DNA of 8,692 bases from positions 1-8,692 of the forward strand of contig USEH01000090.1 of assembly GCA_900553675.1 (NCBI GenBank), given 5' to 3'. The notes beneath the pieces were generated by a model. That model was given only the letters and a program-made list of their open reading frames with translations. It was not told the origin of the DNA and did no database searches. Origin of the DNA: an uncultured Ruminococcus sp. (lineage in GTDB: Bacteria > Bacillota > Clostridia > Oscillospirales > Ruminococcaceae). Shown piece by piece: positions 1-7,500 of this stretch. Numbering within the stretch: position 1 is the first letter of the stretch; every line of letters begins with the position of its first letter. The translations under genes and the position numbers were made by a program.

Positions 1-1
1 G

Positions 2-889
2 GGTGCAACGTTCACGGCTCGTCAGGTGGCGGTGTATAACGATATATGCTACTGGAACCCCGATATGTACGGCACCAACACAAGATGCCCCGGCGCCCGC
101 GATTACTACAACAGCATTTTCGAGCTTTACGCCGAGTGGGGAGTGGACTTTGTAAAGGTTGACGATATCTGCCGCAACGACCATAACGAGGGCGAAATAA
201 CGCTCATCGCCGACGCAATTAAAAACAGCGGCAGAGACATGGTTTTAAGCCTTTCTCCCGGACCCGCAAAGCCTTCTCAGGCGGAATTTTTCAAGGAATA
301 CGCCAATATGTGGAGAATTACCGACGATTTCTGGGACAAGTGGGAGCTGCTCTATAATATGTTCGAGCGTGCCGAGGTTTGGTGCAACCATGCCGGAGCG
401 GGTCACTGGCCCGACGCCGATATGCTCCCCATAGGTCCTATAAATCAGGTGTACTCAAAGGACAACCGCTCCAACTTTACCCACGACGAGCAGAAAACCA
501 TGATGAGCCTTTGGTGCATCATGCGCTCGCCCCTGATGATAGGCGGAGAGCTTACCGGCTTTGACGATTTCACACTTTCGCTTGTAACCAACGCCGAGCT
601 TCTTAACATCGAAAAGCAGAGCTACTGCGCGCACCAGCTGTGGAGAAAGAATTCAGGCGACTGCGAGCAGATAGCGTGGTTCGCCCCAACCGTATCGGGG
701 GATACATGGTATCTTGCTCTGTTCAACGCGGGCGAGAAGGATACTGCTATTAGCGTAAATCTTAATGAACTCGGTATAGCCCCCACAAAGGCTTACGATA
801 TCTGGGAGAAAACAAGCGTCAATGTCGGCGAAACCGTTACAGTTAAGGTCAATCCCCACGGAGTCTGCCTGCTTAAGCTGGAACGCTGA
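2..889 (+). CDS. Alpha-galactosidase, glycoside hydrolase family 27 (5'-truncated by window edge)
   Basis: This is the C-terminal part of a GH27 retaining alpha-galactosidase, which hydrolyses terminal alpha-galactosyl groups of plant oligosaccharides or galactomannans. The reading frame is open to the left edge, so the N-terminal half of the (beta/alpha)8 barrel lies outside the window; the GTG at 26 is an internal Val, not a start. Numbering from that Val, the nucleophile motif KVDDIC contains Asp46 (codon 161-163). The acid/base motif WRITDD follows the family R-x3-D spacing, giving Arg97 and Asp101 (codon 326-328). HWPDADMLPIG (127-137) and LWCIMRSPLMIGGEL (162-176) are further family signatures. 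Residues from about 212 form the usual C-terminal beta-sandwich domain. Both catalytic residues are present, so the enzyme should be active. Alpha-galactosidase is the best call; alpha-N-acetylgalactosaminidase or isomalto-dextranase activity, also known in GH27, cannot be excluded. No signal peptide can be judged because the N terminus is missing. Confidence 0.92.
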   Translation, partial: GATFTARQVAVYNDICYWNPDMYGTNTRCPGARDYYNSIFELYAEWGVDFVKVDDICRNDHNEGEITLIADAIKNSGRDMVLSLSPGPAKPSQAEFFKEYANMWRITDDFWDKWELLYNMFERAEVWCNHAGAGHWPDADMLPIGPINQVYSKDNRSNFTHDEQKTMMSLWCIMRSPLMIGGELTGFDDFTLSLVTNAELLNIEKQSYCAHQLWRKNSGDCEQIAWFAPTVSGDTWYLALFNAGEKDTAISVNLNELGIAPTKAYDIWEKTSVNVGETVTVKVNPHGVCLLKLER

Positions 890-902
890 TAAAACCAAAG
901 AA

Positions 903-944
903 TTATCGCCGCAGAATCATCAGGCACAGATTTTGCGGCGATAA
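903..944 (+). other. 11-bp perfect hairpin after the GH27 gene
   Basis: TTATCGCCGCA (903-913) is perfectly complemented by TGCGGCGATAA (934-944), with a 20-base loop. It starts 13 bases after the alpha-galactosidase stop codon. It has no T run after it, so it is not an intrinsic terminator by itself. It may act as a 3'-end stabilising stem or an auxiliary structure upstream of the terminator at 960-991. Confidence 0.5.
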
Positions 945-959
945 CGCGCGCATAAAAAC

Positions 960-991
960 AAAAAAGCGCCGCAATATAACGACGCTTTTTT
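960..991 (+). terminator. Intrinsic terminator of the alpha-galactosidase gene, probably bidirectional
   Basis: AAAAAAGCG (960-968) pairs with CGCTTTTTT (983-991). After a C969/A982 mismatch two more base pairs (970-971 with 980-981) close an 8-base loop. The stem ends in a run of six T on the + strand and six A precede it, so it can also stop transcription from the right. It separates the GH27 unit from the fliB-like gene. Confidence 0.8.
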
Positions 992-1014
992 GCCCAATAT
1001 AATCTTCCAAGCAA

Positions 1015-1043
1015 ATGACATGATTTTTTTAGCTCAATAAAAT
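1015..1043 (+). promoter_or_regulatory. Predicted sigma-A-type promoter of the fliB-like gene
   Basis: ATGACA (1015-1020) and TAAAAT (1038-1043) are separated by exactly 17 bases; each hexamer matches the consensus in five of six positions. The expected start near 1050 gives a leader of about 90 bases. The position just after a terminator fits an independent transcription unit. A nearby TATACT (1046-1051) lacks a comparable -35. Confidence 0.5.
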
Positions 1044-1139
1044 AATATACTAATTTGATGGCAAATTCAATGATTTTTCTTAATCGGTTTATTGATTTTT
1101 ACTGAGAATCCGCCAAAAATGAAAGGAATGGTCATAAAA

Positions 1140-2132
1140 ATGGAGGACAAATTCTTTTGTCCGGACTATTACAGCCGATTTTCCTGCATAGCCTCGCTCT
1201 GCGAGGTCAGCTGCTGCCGCTCCGGATGGGAGATTCCGATCGACGATGAAACCTATCTTGCGTATAAGTCCGCGGGCGTTTCGGATATAGACGAAAATAT
1301 CACTACCGGCTCAGACGGCGACCGCATTTTTAAGCTGAAGCCGGACGGAAACTGCCCATACCTTGAGCCGGACGGTCTTTGCAGGCTCTATACCATCACC
1401 GGCGGAAGGCTTGGCGAGATATGCGCGCAGTATCCGAGGTTTTTTGAGGAGTACGACGGCTTTACCGAAGCGGGAATATCGATATCCTGCCCCGAAGCTC
1501 AGCGGCTGATACTGTCCGCCAAAAGAAGCGATTATGCGCTAGATACCGAGCAGCCGCAGGAGGAGCTTCTTGCGTTTCTACATTCTGCCAGAAAATTCGC
1601 CCTTGATATAGCATTTTCACCCAACCAGCCGGATGTTATCGCGGCAAGGCTGATAGATTACGGCATCGCCCTACAGGAGCTTATCGACACCGGCGAGCTT
1701 GACTTTTCCGACTTCGCTCAGCTTGCAAATGCAATAATACGCACTGATGATGAATCAAATGTCAGTCCGACGGAGGAATACATATTCGCCTGCAAAGCAA
1801 TCCTTGAAGCAACGGATATCCTCTACCCCGAGTGGAAACAGCTTTTAAATCGCGGAGCAGGCGGTGAAATCGCAGCTGATACTTCAATGCGGGACGAATC
1901 TGAAAGGGCATATTTAGGATATCTTGTATACAGATTCTTCCTCAAAGCCGTCAACAACGAAAATATCGCGGCGGTGTGCGAATTTATCGCCTGTGCATAC
2001 TATCTTGCAAAAATGCTTCCGGGCGAGTTTGCAAGGAACACAAGGCTATTCTCAAAGGAAATCGAACACGACTCCGATAACCTCTGGAGCGTTATGGAAC
2101 TTTTTGAAGAGCGCGCGGATTCCATGCTTTAG
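1140..2132 (+). CDS. fliB: FliB-family protein (flagellin lysine-N-methylase-like)
   Basis: The 330-residue product matches the FliB family, whose Salmonella member methylates lysines of flagellin. Family hallmarks are visible in the N-terminal third: a PDYYSRFSCIASLC start, the Cys cluster Cys16, Cys21, Cys25, Cys26 followed by GWEIPID, then CPYL at Cys72, GLCRLY at Cys81, GEICAQYPRF at Cys95, and SISCPEAQ at Cys117. Nine cysteines lie in the first 117 residues, consistent with a metal or iron-sulfur site. The C-terminal part is helical and poorly conserved. I chose ATG 1140 because family members begin just before the PDYY motif; AAAGGA at 1122-1127 is 12 bases upstream. In-frame alternatives are TTG 1092 and ATGs at 1119 and 1128, giving up to 16 extra residues. 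No flagellar gene is in the window, so the flagellin substrate is not supported by context; another protein may be the target. Family call firm, substrate uncertain. Confidence 0.85.
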   Translation: MEDKFFCPDYYSRFSCIASLCEVSCCRSGWEIPIDDETYLAYKSAGVSDIDENITTGSDGDRIFKLKPDGNCPYLEPDGLCRLYTITGGRLGEICAQYPRFFEEYDGFTEAGISISCPEAQRLILSAKRSDYALDTEQPQEELLAFLHSARKFALDIAFSPNQPDVIAARLIDYGIALQELIDTGELDFSDFAQLANAIIRTDDESNVSPTEEYIFACKAILEATDILYPEWKQLLNRGAGGEIAADTSMRDESERAYLGYLVYRFFLKAVNNENIAAVCEFIACAYYLAKMLPGEFARNTRLFSKEIEHDSDNLWSVMELFEERADSML

Positions 2133-2140
2133 TTATGCAA

Positions 2141-2179
2141 AATAGCCGTTCCCAAGCTTGAAACAAGGGAGCGGCTATT
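2141..2179. terminator. Shared hairpin terminator between convergent fliB-like gene and rmuC
   Basis: A 13-bp stem pairs 2141-2153 with 2167-2179, including one G-T pair at 2149/2171, around a 13-base loop. It begins 8 bases after the fliB-like stop and ends 3 bases before the rmuC stop codon. On the - strand it is followed by TTTTGCAT, a modest T run, so it fits rmuC best. On the + strand the tail (GTATTAGCTTT) is weaker. Confidence 0.7.
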
Positions 2180-2182
2180 GTA

Positions 2183-3538
2183 TTAGCTTTCCGATTCGTC
2201 AAAATCGTCCAGTTCAAGAATCTTCCGCGAGTCGCTGAGGTCGATGGTTCCGACCTCTCTTAGTTTGCGCTGGATAGCGCGTGTGCGGGTTCCTATTAAC
2301 TTCTGCATATCGTCGTCGAGCTGTTTTATGCGGTTCTGAGCCGAGGCGAACACCTTTTCAAAGGTGTCAAACTCTGTCTTTACCGCGCTTAATATCTCCC
2401 AGACCTCGTTGGAGCGCTTCTGAATCTGCAAGGTCTTAAAGCCCATTTGCAGCGAGTTCAGCATAGCTGCCATGGTTGAAGGTCCCGCGATGTTCACCGA
2501 GTAATCGCGCTGTAAAATCTCCACCAGACCGTGGTTGACGACCTCTGCATACAGCCCCTCAAACGGCAGGAACATAATTCCGAAGCTTGTGGTGTAGGGC
2601 GGGCGGATGTACTTGTCGTGGATGTCCTTTGCACACTTGCGTATAACAGTTTCAAGCGATTTGTATGCCGAGCGAATGCCCTCGGGGTAGCCGGCAGTAT
2701 AAGCGTCCTGCAAGGCGGCATATGTATCGCCTGGAAATTTCGAGTCGATGGGCAGATAGATAAACTCAGAGCCGTCTCCGGCGGGGAGCTTCACCGCAAA
2801 TTCAACGTGATCGCGGCTTCCAGGGATGGTGGCAACCTCGGTGTCGTACTGGTCGGAATTGAGGATTTCACTCAGGATTGCCCCAAGCTGGATTTCGCCC
2901 AGAATACCGCGCGTCTTGACGTTTGAAAGCACCTTTTTAAGGTCGCCTACACCCGCAGCAATCGACTGCATTTCGCCAAGACCCTTGTAAACCTGCTCTA
3001 AGCGCTCGCTTACAAGCTTGAACGAGTTTGTCATCTTTTCGTCGAGGGTCTTTTGCAGCTTTTCGTCAACGGTCACGCGGATTTCGTCAAGCCGCTTGTT
3101 GTTGTCCTCCTGAATGTGGGAAAGCCGCTTTGAAATGGTGTCCCGCATTTCCGACAGCTTCTGCTCGTTGCCGGATTCGAGAGATTTTATGCGCTCCTCC
3201 AGCTGCTTCAGCTGATTCTGCATAGCCTCGCTCATTAAAAGCTGTTTTGAGGAAATGGCAAGATCCATGTCGTTAAGCCGCTGATACTGCGCGGCGGAGG
3301 CGGTCTTTTGAGCGTCTAAAACCATGTCTCCCAAAGTTTTGACTGTGCTTGTGACGTTTGCGAAAAGCTCTTGCCGAAGAGTGCTGCTCGAAGAGCTTAT
3401 GCCGTCTTCAAGTCGGGCAAGCCCCTCGGCGGTGCGGTCGTTTTGCCCGTCTCTCTTTCGGGATATCAGTATGACTGCCGCCAAAACGTCTCCTATAATA
3501 ATCAAAGCAAGAATGATAATTAAAACAATATTGTCCAT
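2183..3538 (-). CDS. rmuC: DNA recombination protein RmuC
   Basis: This 451-residue protein has the full RmuC architecture. Residues 3-26 form a strongly hydrophobic N-terminal membrane segment followed by basic SRKR. Residues about 30-200 are charged, heptad-like coiled coil. The RmuC domain covers about 205-415, with TRGILGEIQLG (209-219), YLPIDSKFPGDTY (261-273, Asp265 and Lys267 in a D-x-K arrangement), FGIMFLPFEGLYAEV (319-333) and AGPSTMAAMLNSL (351-363). RmuC proteins belong to the PD-(D/E)XK nuclease-like superfamily; E. coli RmuC limits inversions at short inverted repeats. The protein is probably membrane-tethered with the nuclease-like domain in the cytoplasm. ATG 3538 is supported by AGGAGT at 3548-3553, 9 bases upstream, and by the membrane segment starting at once. 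It ends in an acidic tail (about 442-451). It appears monocistronic: its own promoter lies at 3616-3644 and a terminator directly follows it. Confidence 0.95.
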   Translation of the reverse strand: MDNIVLIIILALIIIGDVLAAVILISRKRDGQNDRTAEGLARLEDGISSSSSTLRQELFANVTSTVKTLGDMVLDAQKTASAAQYQRLNDMDLAISSKQLLMSEAMQNQLKQLEERIKSLESGNEQKLSEMRDTISKRLSHIQEDNNKRLDEIRVTVDEKLQKTLDEKMTNSFKLVSERLEQVYKGLGEMQSIAAGVGDLKKVLSNVKTRGILGEIQLGAILSEILNSDQYDTEVATIPGSRDHVEFAVKLPAGDGSEFIYLPIDSKFPGDTYAALQDAYTAGYPEGIRSAYKSLETVIRKCAKDIHDKYIRPPYTTSFGIMFLPFEGLYAEVVNHGLVEILQRDYSVNIAGPSTMAAMLNSLQMGFKTLQIQKRSNEVWEILSAVKTEFDTFEKVFASAQNRIKQLDDDMQKLIGTRTRAIQRKLREVGTIDLSDSRKILELDDFDESES

Positions 3539-3615
3539 AATATTTTTACTCCTGACTGAAGTTTAGCAAATTGAGTTCGGCAGGAAAATCAATCCCGCCA
3601 TAGTGATATGCCATT

Positions 3616-3644
3616 ATTTTAGCACATTTTTTTAAATAATGCAA
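3616..3644 (-). promoter_or_regulatory. Predicted extended -10 promoter of rmuC
   Basis: Read on the - strand, TTGCAT (3644-3639) and TAAAAT (3621-3616) are separated by 17 bases, and TGC directly before the -10 gives an extended -10 (TGn). The expected start is near 3609, for a leader of about 70 bases before the rmuC ATG. Confidence 0.65.
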
Positions 3645-3646
3645 CC

Positions 3647-3680
3647 ATGCGAAAATGTTAGCGTTGATGCGTAAATTTTA
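3647..3680. repeat. Two imperfect 14-bp direct repeats between divergent promoters
   Basis: ATGCGAAAATGTTA (3647-3660) and ATGCGTAAATTTTA (3667-3680) match at 12 of 14 positions and are offset by 20 bases, close to two helical turns. The palindrome ATGCGCAT (3680-3687) overlaps the end of the second copy. The pair lies just upstream of the rmuC -35 and about 45 bases upstream of the -35 of the secreted-protein gene. It could be a regulator site, or chance in AT-rich DNA. Confidence 0.3.
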
Positions 3681-3713
3681 TGCGCATGATGTGAATGTTT
3701 TCATAGCACTTTG

Positions 3714-3745
3714 CACAAAATGTTATTTACATTGCAGATTTTGTG
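3714..3745. promoter_or_regulatory. Candidate operator: two overlapping dyads around the -35 of the secreted-protein gene
   Basis: CACAAAAT (3714-3721) is the exact inverse complement of ATTTTGTG (3738-3745). Within and overlapping it, AATGT (3719-3723) and ACATT (3729-3733) form a second dyad with a 5-base centre. Both cover the -35 hexamer TTTACA at 3726-3731. A repressor bound here would block RNA polymerase. I do not recognise the site as that of a known regulator. Confidence 0.35.
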
Positions 3746-3754
3746 TGGTATAAT
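3726..3754 (+). promoter_or_regulatory. Predicted strong promoter of the secreted-protein gene
   Basis: TTTACA (3726-3731) and a perfect TATAAT (3749-3754) are separated by 17 bases, with TGG before the -10 (extended -10). Transcription should start near 3761, giving a short leader of about 37 bases. This rules out the in-frame ATG at 3711, which lies upstream of the promoter. Confidence 0.8.
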
Positions 3755-3784
3755 TCAATTAGCTGAAGATCAGCAAAATAGATT

Positions 3785-3790
3785 GGAGGA
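3785..3790 (+). promoter_or_regulatory. Ribosome binding site fixing the start at 3798
   Basis: GGAGGA lies 7 bases upstream of ATG 3798. Together with the signal peptide beginning MKKIIAIF it decides this start over the in-frame ATG codons at 3711 and 3720. Confidence 0.85.
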
Positions 3791-3797
3791 AAATAAA

Positions 3798-4454
3798 ATG
3801 AAAAAAATAATAGCAATATTCGTTTCCATTGTTCTGTGCGTTTCGCTGGCTGTTTCGGTCAGTGCCTTTGAAGGCTCTGCAGATATAGCTCTCTACGCCG
3901 GCAACAGTGCAAACTGGACAACCGCTTCAAGCGACCCTGTAACAGTCAATGCAGACGGTGAATACACCTTAAAGCTCGAAGGTCTTTCCATCACTCCCGA
4001 TACCGCAACGGTTATTTACATCAAGGATTCCGCCGTTGAGGCTGGGGAGAAGGAAAAGTCCGACCTTTCTGCCGACATCACTATACTCACCAAAAGCCTT
4101 AAAATCAACGGCAAGGAAATAGCCCTCACCGAAGGCTATCCCACCACCCTCACCGATGCCGGAGTATTTGACGTTTGCTGGTACAACATCTGGGCAACCA
4201 GTTACTTCGCTTTTGAGGGCATGGACCCCATCACCGATATTGAGGTTACATTTGAAGTAGTTTCAGCTGCCGCGCCTGCCGAAACCGTTCCAGACGATAC
4301 AGCTGCTCCCGCCGACAATGCAGCTGAGGATACCGCAGAACCCGCACCTGCACCCGCAGCAGATACTTCCACCCCCGCAGATACCGGCATAGTTTTAGCA
4401 CTTGCACCTATGGCTATAGCCGCCTGCGCAGTAGTTATCAGCAAGAGAAGATGA
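3798..4454 (+). CDS. Secreted, C-terminally anchored cell-surface protein of unknown function
   Basis: I do not recognise a named family for this 218-residue protein. Residues 1-23 are a classical signal peptide: MKK, a hydrophobic core, and likely cleavage after VSA23. Residues about 24-155 look like one all-beta domain with aromatic residues that could contact sugars (Trp40, Trp128, Tyr129, Trp132), NADGEYTLKLEG at 51-62 and KINGKEI at 102-108; this resembles beta-sandwich carbohydrate-binding modules in general style only. Cys127 is the only Cys of the domain. Residues about 156-193 are a low-complexity Ala/Pro/Thr/Asp stalk. The end has PADTG (193-197), a hydrophobic stretch (198-214) and a basic SKRR tail. 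This is the plan of a sortase-type sorting signal, but the motif is not LPXTG, so simple membrane anchoring is equally possible. A strong promoter and ribosome site suggest high expression. It appears monocistronic. Confidence 0.85.
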   Translation: MKKIIAIFVSIVLCVSLAVSVSAFEGSADIALYAGNSANWTTASSDPVTVNADGEYTLKLEGLSITPDTATVIYIKDSAVEAGEKEKSDLSADITILTKSLKINGKEIALTEGYPTTLTDAGVFDVCWYNIWATSYFAFEGMDPITDIEVTFEVVSAAAPAETVPDDTAAPADNAAEDTAEPAPAPAADTSTPADTGIVLALAPMAIAACAVVISKRR

Positions 4455-4466
4455 CTCCTATAATAT

Positions 4467-4510
4467 AGCATTAACGCCGCCATCTGGTTTCAGAGGGCGG
4501 CGTTAATGCT
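4467..4510. terminator. Long stable hairpin between convergent genes
   Basis: A perfect 15-bp stem pairs 4467-4481 with 4496-4510. After an A4482/G4495 mismatch the stem continues with TCTG/CAGA (4483-4486 with 4491-4494) and a GTTT loop. It starts 12 bases after the stop of the secreted-protein gene. No T run follows on the + strand; on the - strand the tail is TATATTATAGG. It may be a mRNA 3'-end structure or a backup terminator for carB read-through. Confidence 0.5.
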
Positions 4511-4516
4511 GTCAAA

Positions 4517-4548
4517 AAAGCTCCCGAATTTTGCGCTTCGGGAGCTTT
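4517..4548. terminator. Intrinsic terminator of the carAB operon, probably bidirectional
   Basis: AAAGCTCCCGAA (4517-4528) pairs perfectly with TTCGGGAGCTTT (4537-4548) around an 8-base loop. On the - strand the stem runs into six T (4519-4514), an excellent terminator placed 2 bases after the carB stop. On the + strand it is followed by TTTAATTATTT, so it can also end the secreted-protein transcript. Confidence 0.9.
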
Positions 4549-4550
4549 AA

Positions 4551-7500
4551 TTATTTATCGATAGTAGAAATATCCGGAATAGTCTCTTCAAGAACGTCAA
4601 GAACAATCCTTACAGTGTCAAGCGATGTAAACATTGTAACACCGTTCTGAACCGCGCACTGACGAATCGCCGTACCGTCCTCGTAGTGAACGCCGGAAAG
4701 TATCGCTCTGGTATTTATGATGTAGCTGACATATCCCGCGCGGATAGAGCGAAGAATCTCGTCGCTGCCCTCGCTGAGCTTTCCGCGAACCCTTGTGCGT
4801 ATGCCGTGCTCTTTTAAGAAGTTCGCCGTTCCGATGGTCGCCTCAATGTTGAAGCCAAGGTTGTAAAACCTGCGCACAAGCGGCAGAGCCTCCTCCTTGT
4901 CCTCGTCGGCAAGGGTTACAACCACCGTGCCGTAGTCCTTCATTTTAACGCCGGACGCCTGCAAAGCCTTGTACATCGCGCGGTTAAGCCTGTCGTCGTA
5001 GCCTATAGCCTCACCGGTTGACTTCATTTCGGGGGACAAATAAGCGTCCATGCCCGAAAGCTTTTCAAACGAGAATGCCGGCGCTTTAACATACCAACGC
5101 TTCTTTTCGGGCGGGAGCATACAGTCAATTCCCTGAGCGGCAAGGCTTTCGCCAAGCATACACCTTGTGGCGATTCGCACAAGCGGGTATCCTGCCGACT
5201 TTGAAAGGAACGGAACACTTCTCGAAGCCCTTGGGTTGACCTCGATAACGAACACGTTTTCGTCCTTGTCAACAATAAACTGAATGTTGAACAGCCCGAC
5301 TATTCCTATTCCCAGACCCAAGCGGGTGGTGTAGTCGGAAATGGTACTCTTTACCTTTTCGGAGATGCTGAAAGGCGGGTAAACGCTCATCGAGTCGCCC
5401 GAATGAACGCCGGTGCGCTCTACAAGCTCCATTATTCCCGGGATGAATACCTGAACGCCGTCGCAGATAGCGTCCACCTCGACTTCTTTTCCCGCAAGGT
5501 ACTTGTCCACTAAAACCGGCTTGTCAACGTCCACCTCAACCGCGTTTTTAAGGTAGTGCCGCAGCATTTTTTCGTTTGCGACTATCTCCATGGCGCGTCC
5601 GCCTAAAACAAACGAGGGGCGAACCAGAACGGGATATCCTATCCGCTGAGCTGCTTCAACTCCGGCTTCGATGTTTGTAACAGCCTCGCCCTTGGGGTTG
5701 GGGATACCAAGCGAGCGGATTACTTCATCAAAAGCGTCCCTGTTTTCAGCCTTTTCAATGCCAACGCAGTCGGTTCCTATAATCTTCACTCCACGCCTTG
5801 TAAGCGGCTCGGCAAGGTTGACAGCAGTCTGTCCGCCGAGGGTGGCAATAACTCCCAGCGGCTTTTCAAGGTGGATGATGTTCATAACATCCTCAACGGT
5901 CAGCGGCTCAAAGTAAAGCTTGTCGGCGGTGGTGTAGTCGGTGGAGACCGTTTCGGGGTTGTTGTTGATAACAATAGCCTCGTAGCCGGCGTCCTTGATG
6001 GTTCTCACTGCGTGAACGGTGGAGTAGTCAAACTCCACGCCCTGACCGATTCTTATAGGACCCGAGCCCAAAACTATAACCTTCTCACGCTCGGAAACTA
6101 TCGATTCGTTTTCGTCCTCATAGGTCGAGTAGAAGTAGGGGACATAGCTCTTAAATTCGCTGGCGCAGGTGTCTATCATCTTGTAAACCGGGAAAAGCCC
6201 CATTTCACAGCGGCGGGCATAGATATCGTCCTCAGTGGTCTTCCACAGCTCGGCGATGTATGAGTCGGAAAAGCCCATCTTCTTGGCTTCTCGCATAAGC
6301 TCGGGCGAGTCGGGGCAAGCCTCCATCTCCTTTTCAAAATCGACTATTTTCTTGATTTTGTCGAGGAAGAACATATCTATTCCGGTGATGTTGCATATTC
6401 TCGAGTGGTCAACACCCGCCCACATAAGCTGGGATATTGCATAGATTCTGTCGTCGGTGCCCTCCTTGATGTAGTCGAGCAGGTCATCAACGCTCATATG
6501 CTCCGAGTCGAATTTTGCCATGTGGATGTGATTCTTGGAGTCTTCAAGCGAGCGTATAGCCTTTAACAGACTTTCCTCCAGCGTTCTGCCAACGCTCATT
6601 ACCTCGCCGGTAGCCTTCATCTGGGTGGAAAGGGTGTTCGAGGCAGAGGTGAACTTGTCAAACGGGAAGCGCGGCATTTTGGTTACGACGTAGTCTAAGG
6701 ACGGCTCAAAGCAGGCAGGGGTGTTGGCAAGCTGAATTTCGTCTAAATTCATGCCGACGGCAATTTTAGCCGACACCCTTGCAATCGGGTATCCGCTTGC
6801 CTTGGAGGCAAGTGCCGACGACCGCGAAACCCTCGGGTTTACCTCGATAACGTAATATCTGAACGACTGCGGGTCCAAGGCAAACTGAACGTTGCAGCCG
6901 CCCTTGACATTCAGCGCGCGAATGATTTTCAGCGCAGAATCGCGCAGCATATGGTATTCTTTGTTTGTAAGCGTCTGGCTGGGAGCCACAACTATCGAGT
7001 CGCCGGTGTGGATTCCGACAGGATCCAAGTTTTCCATGTTGCACACGGTTATAGCGGTGTCGTTGGCGTCCCGCATAACCTCGTATTCGATTTCCTTGTA
7101 GCCCTTTATGCTCTTTTCAACCAGAACCTGATGAACAGGGGAAAGTGCAAGCGCATTTTTCATCATGACCGTCATTTCGTCGGGGTCATATGCAAATCCG
7201 CCACCGGTGCCTCCCAACGTGAAGGCAGGGCGAAGTATTACCGGATAGCCGATATTCTCCGCGGCTTCCAAGCCCTCCTCAACGCTGTAGGTTATCTGCG
7301 ATGGAACAACCGGTTCACCGATTCGCTGGCAAAGCTCTTTAAAAAGCTCTCTGTCCTCGGCACATTCTATGCTCTTGGCGTCGGTACCCAAAAGCTCGAT
7401 TTCGCACTCCTGCAAAACGCCTTTTTTGGCAAGCTGCATTGCAAGGTTAAGCCCTGTCTGACCGCCGATTCCGGGAACGATAGCGTCCGGACGTTCGTAT

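Noticed and set aside
26..28. GTG 26 as a true start of the alpha-galactosidase
   Set aside because: The frame is open to the left edge and encodes plausible GH27 sequence; a start here would remove half of the barrel.
998..1003. TATAAT at 998-1003 as the -10 of the fliB-like promoter
   Set aside because: The matching -35 position (975-980, TATAAC) falls inside the terminator stem and is a poor match; the 1015-1043 pair is better.
3711..3797. Upstream extension of the secreted protein from ATG 3711
   Set aside because: The promoter -35 and -10 (3726-3754) lie downstream of this ATG, and the signal peptide and GGAGGA site point to ATG 3798.
4202..4483. - strand Ala/Ser/Gly-rich open frame opposite the surface-protein gene
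   Set aside because: Its composition is the mirror of the Ala/Pro/Thr stalk on the + strand, and its start lies inside the 4467-4510 hairpin.
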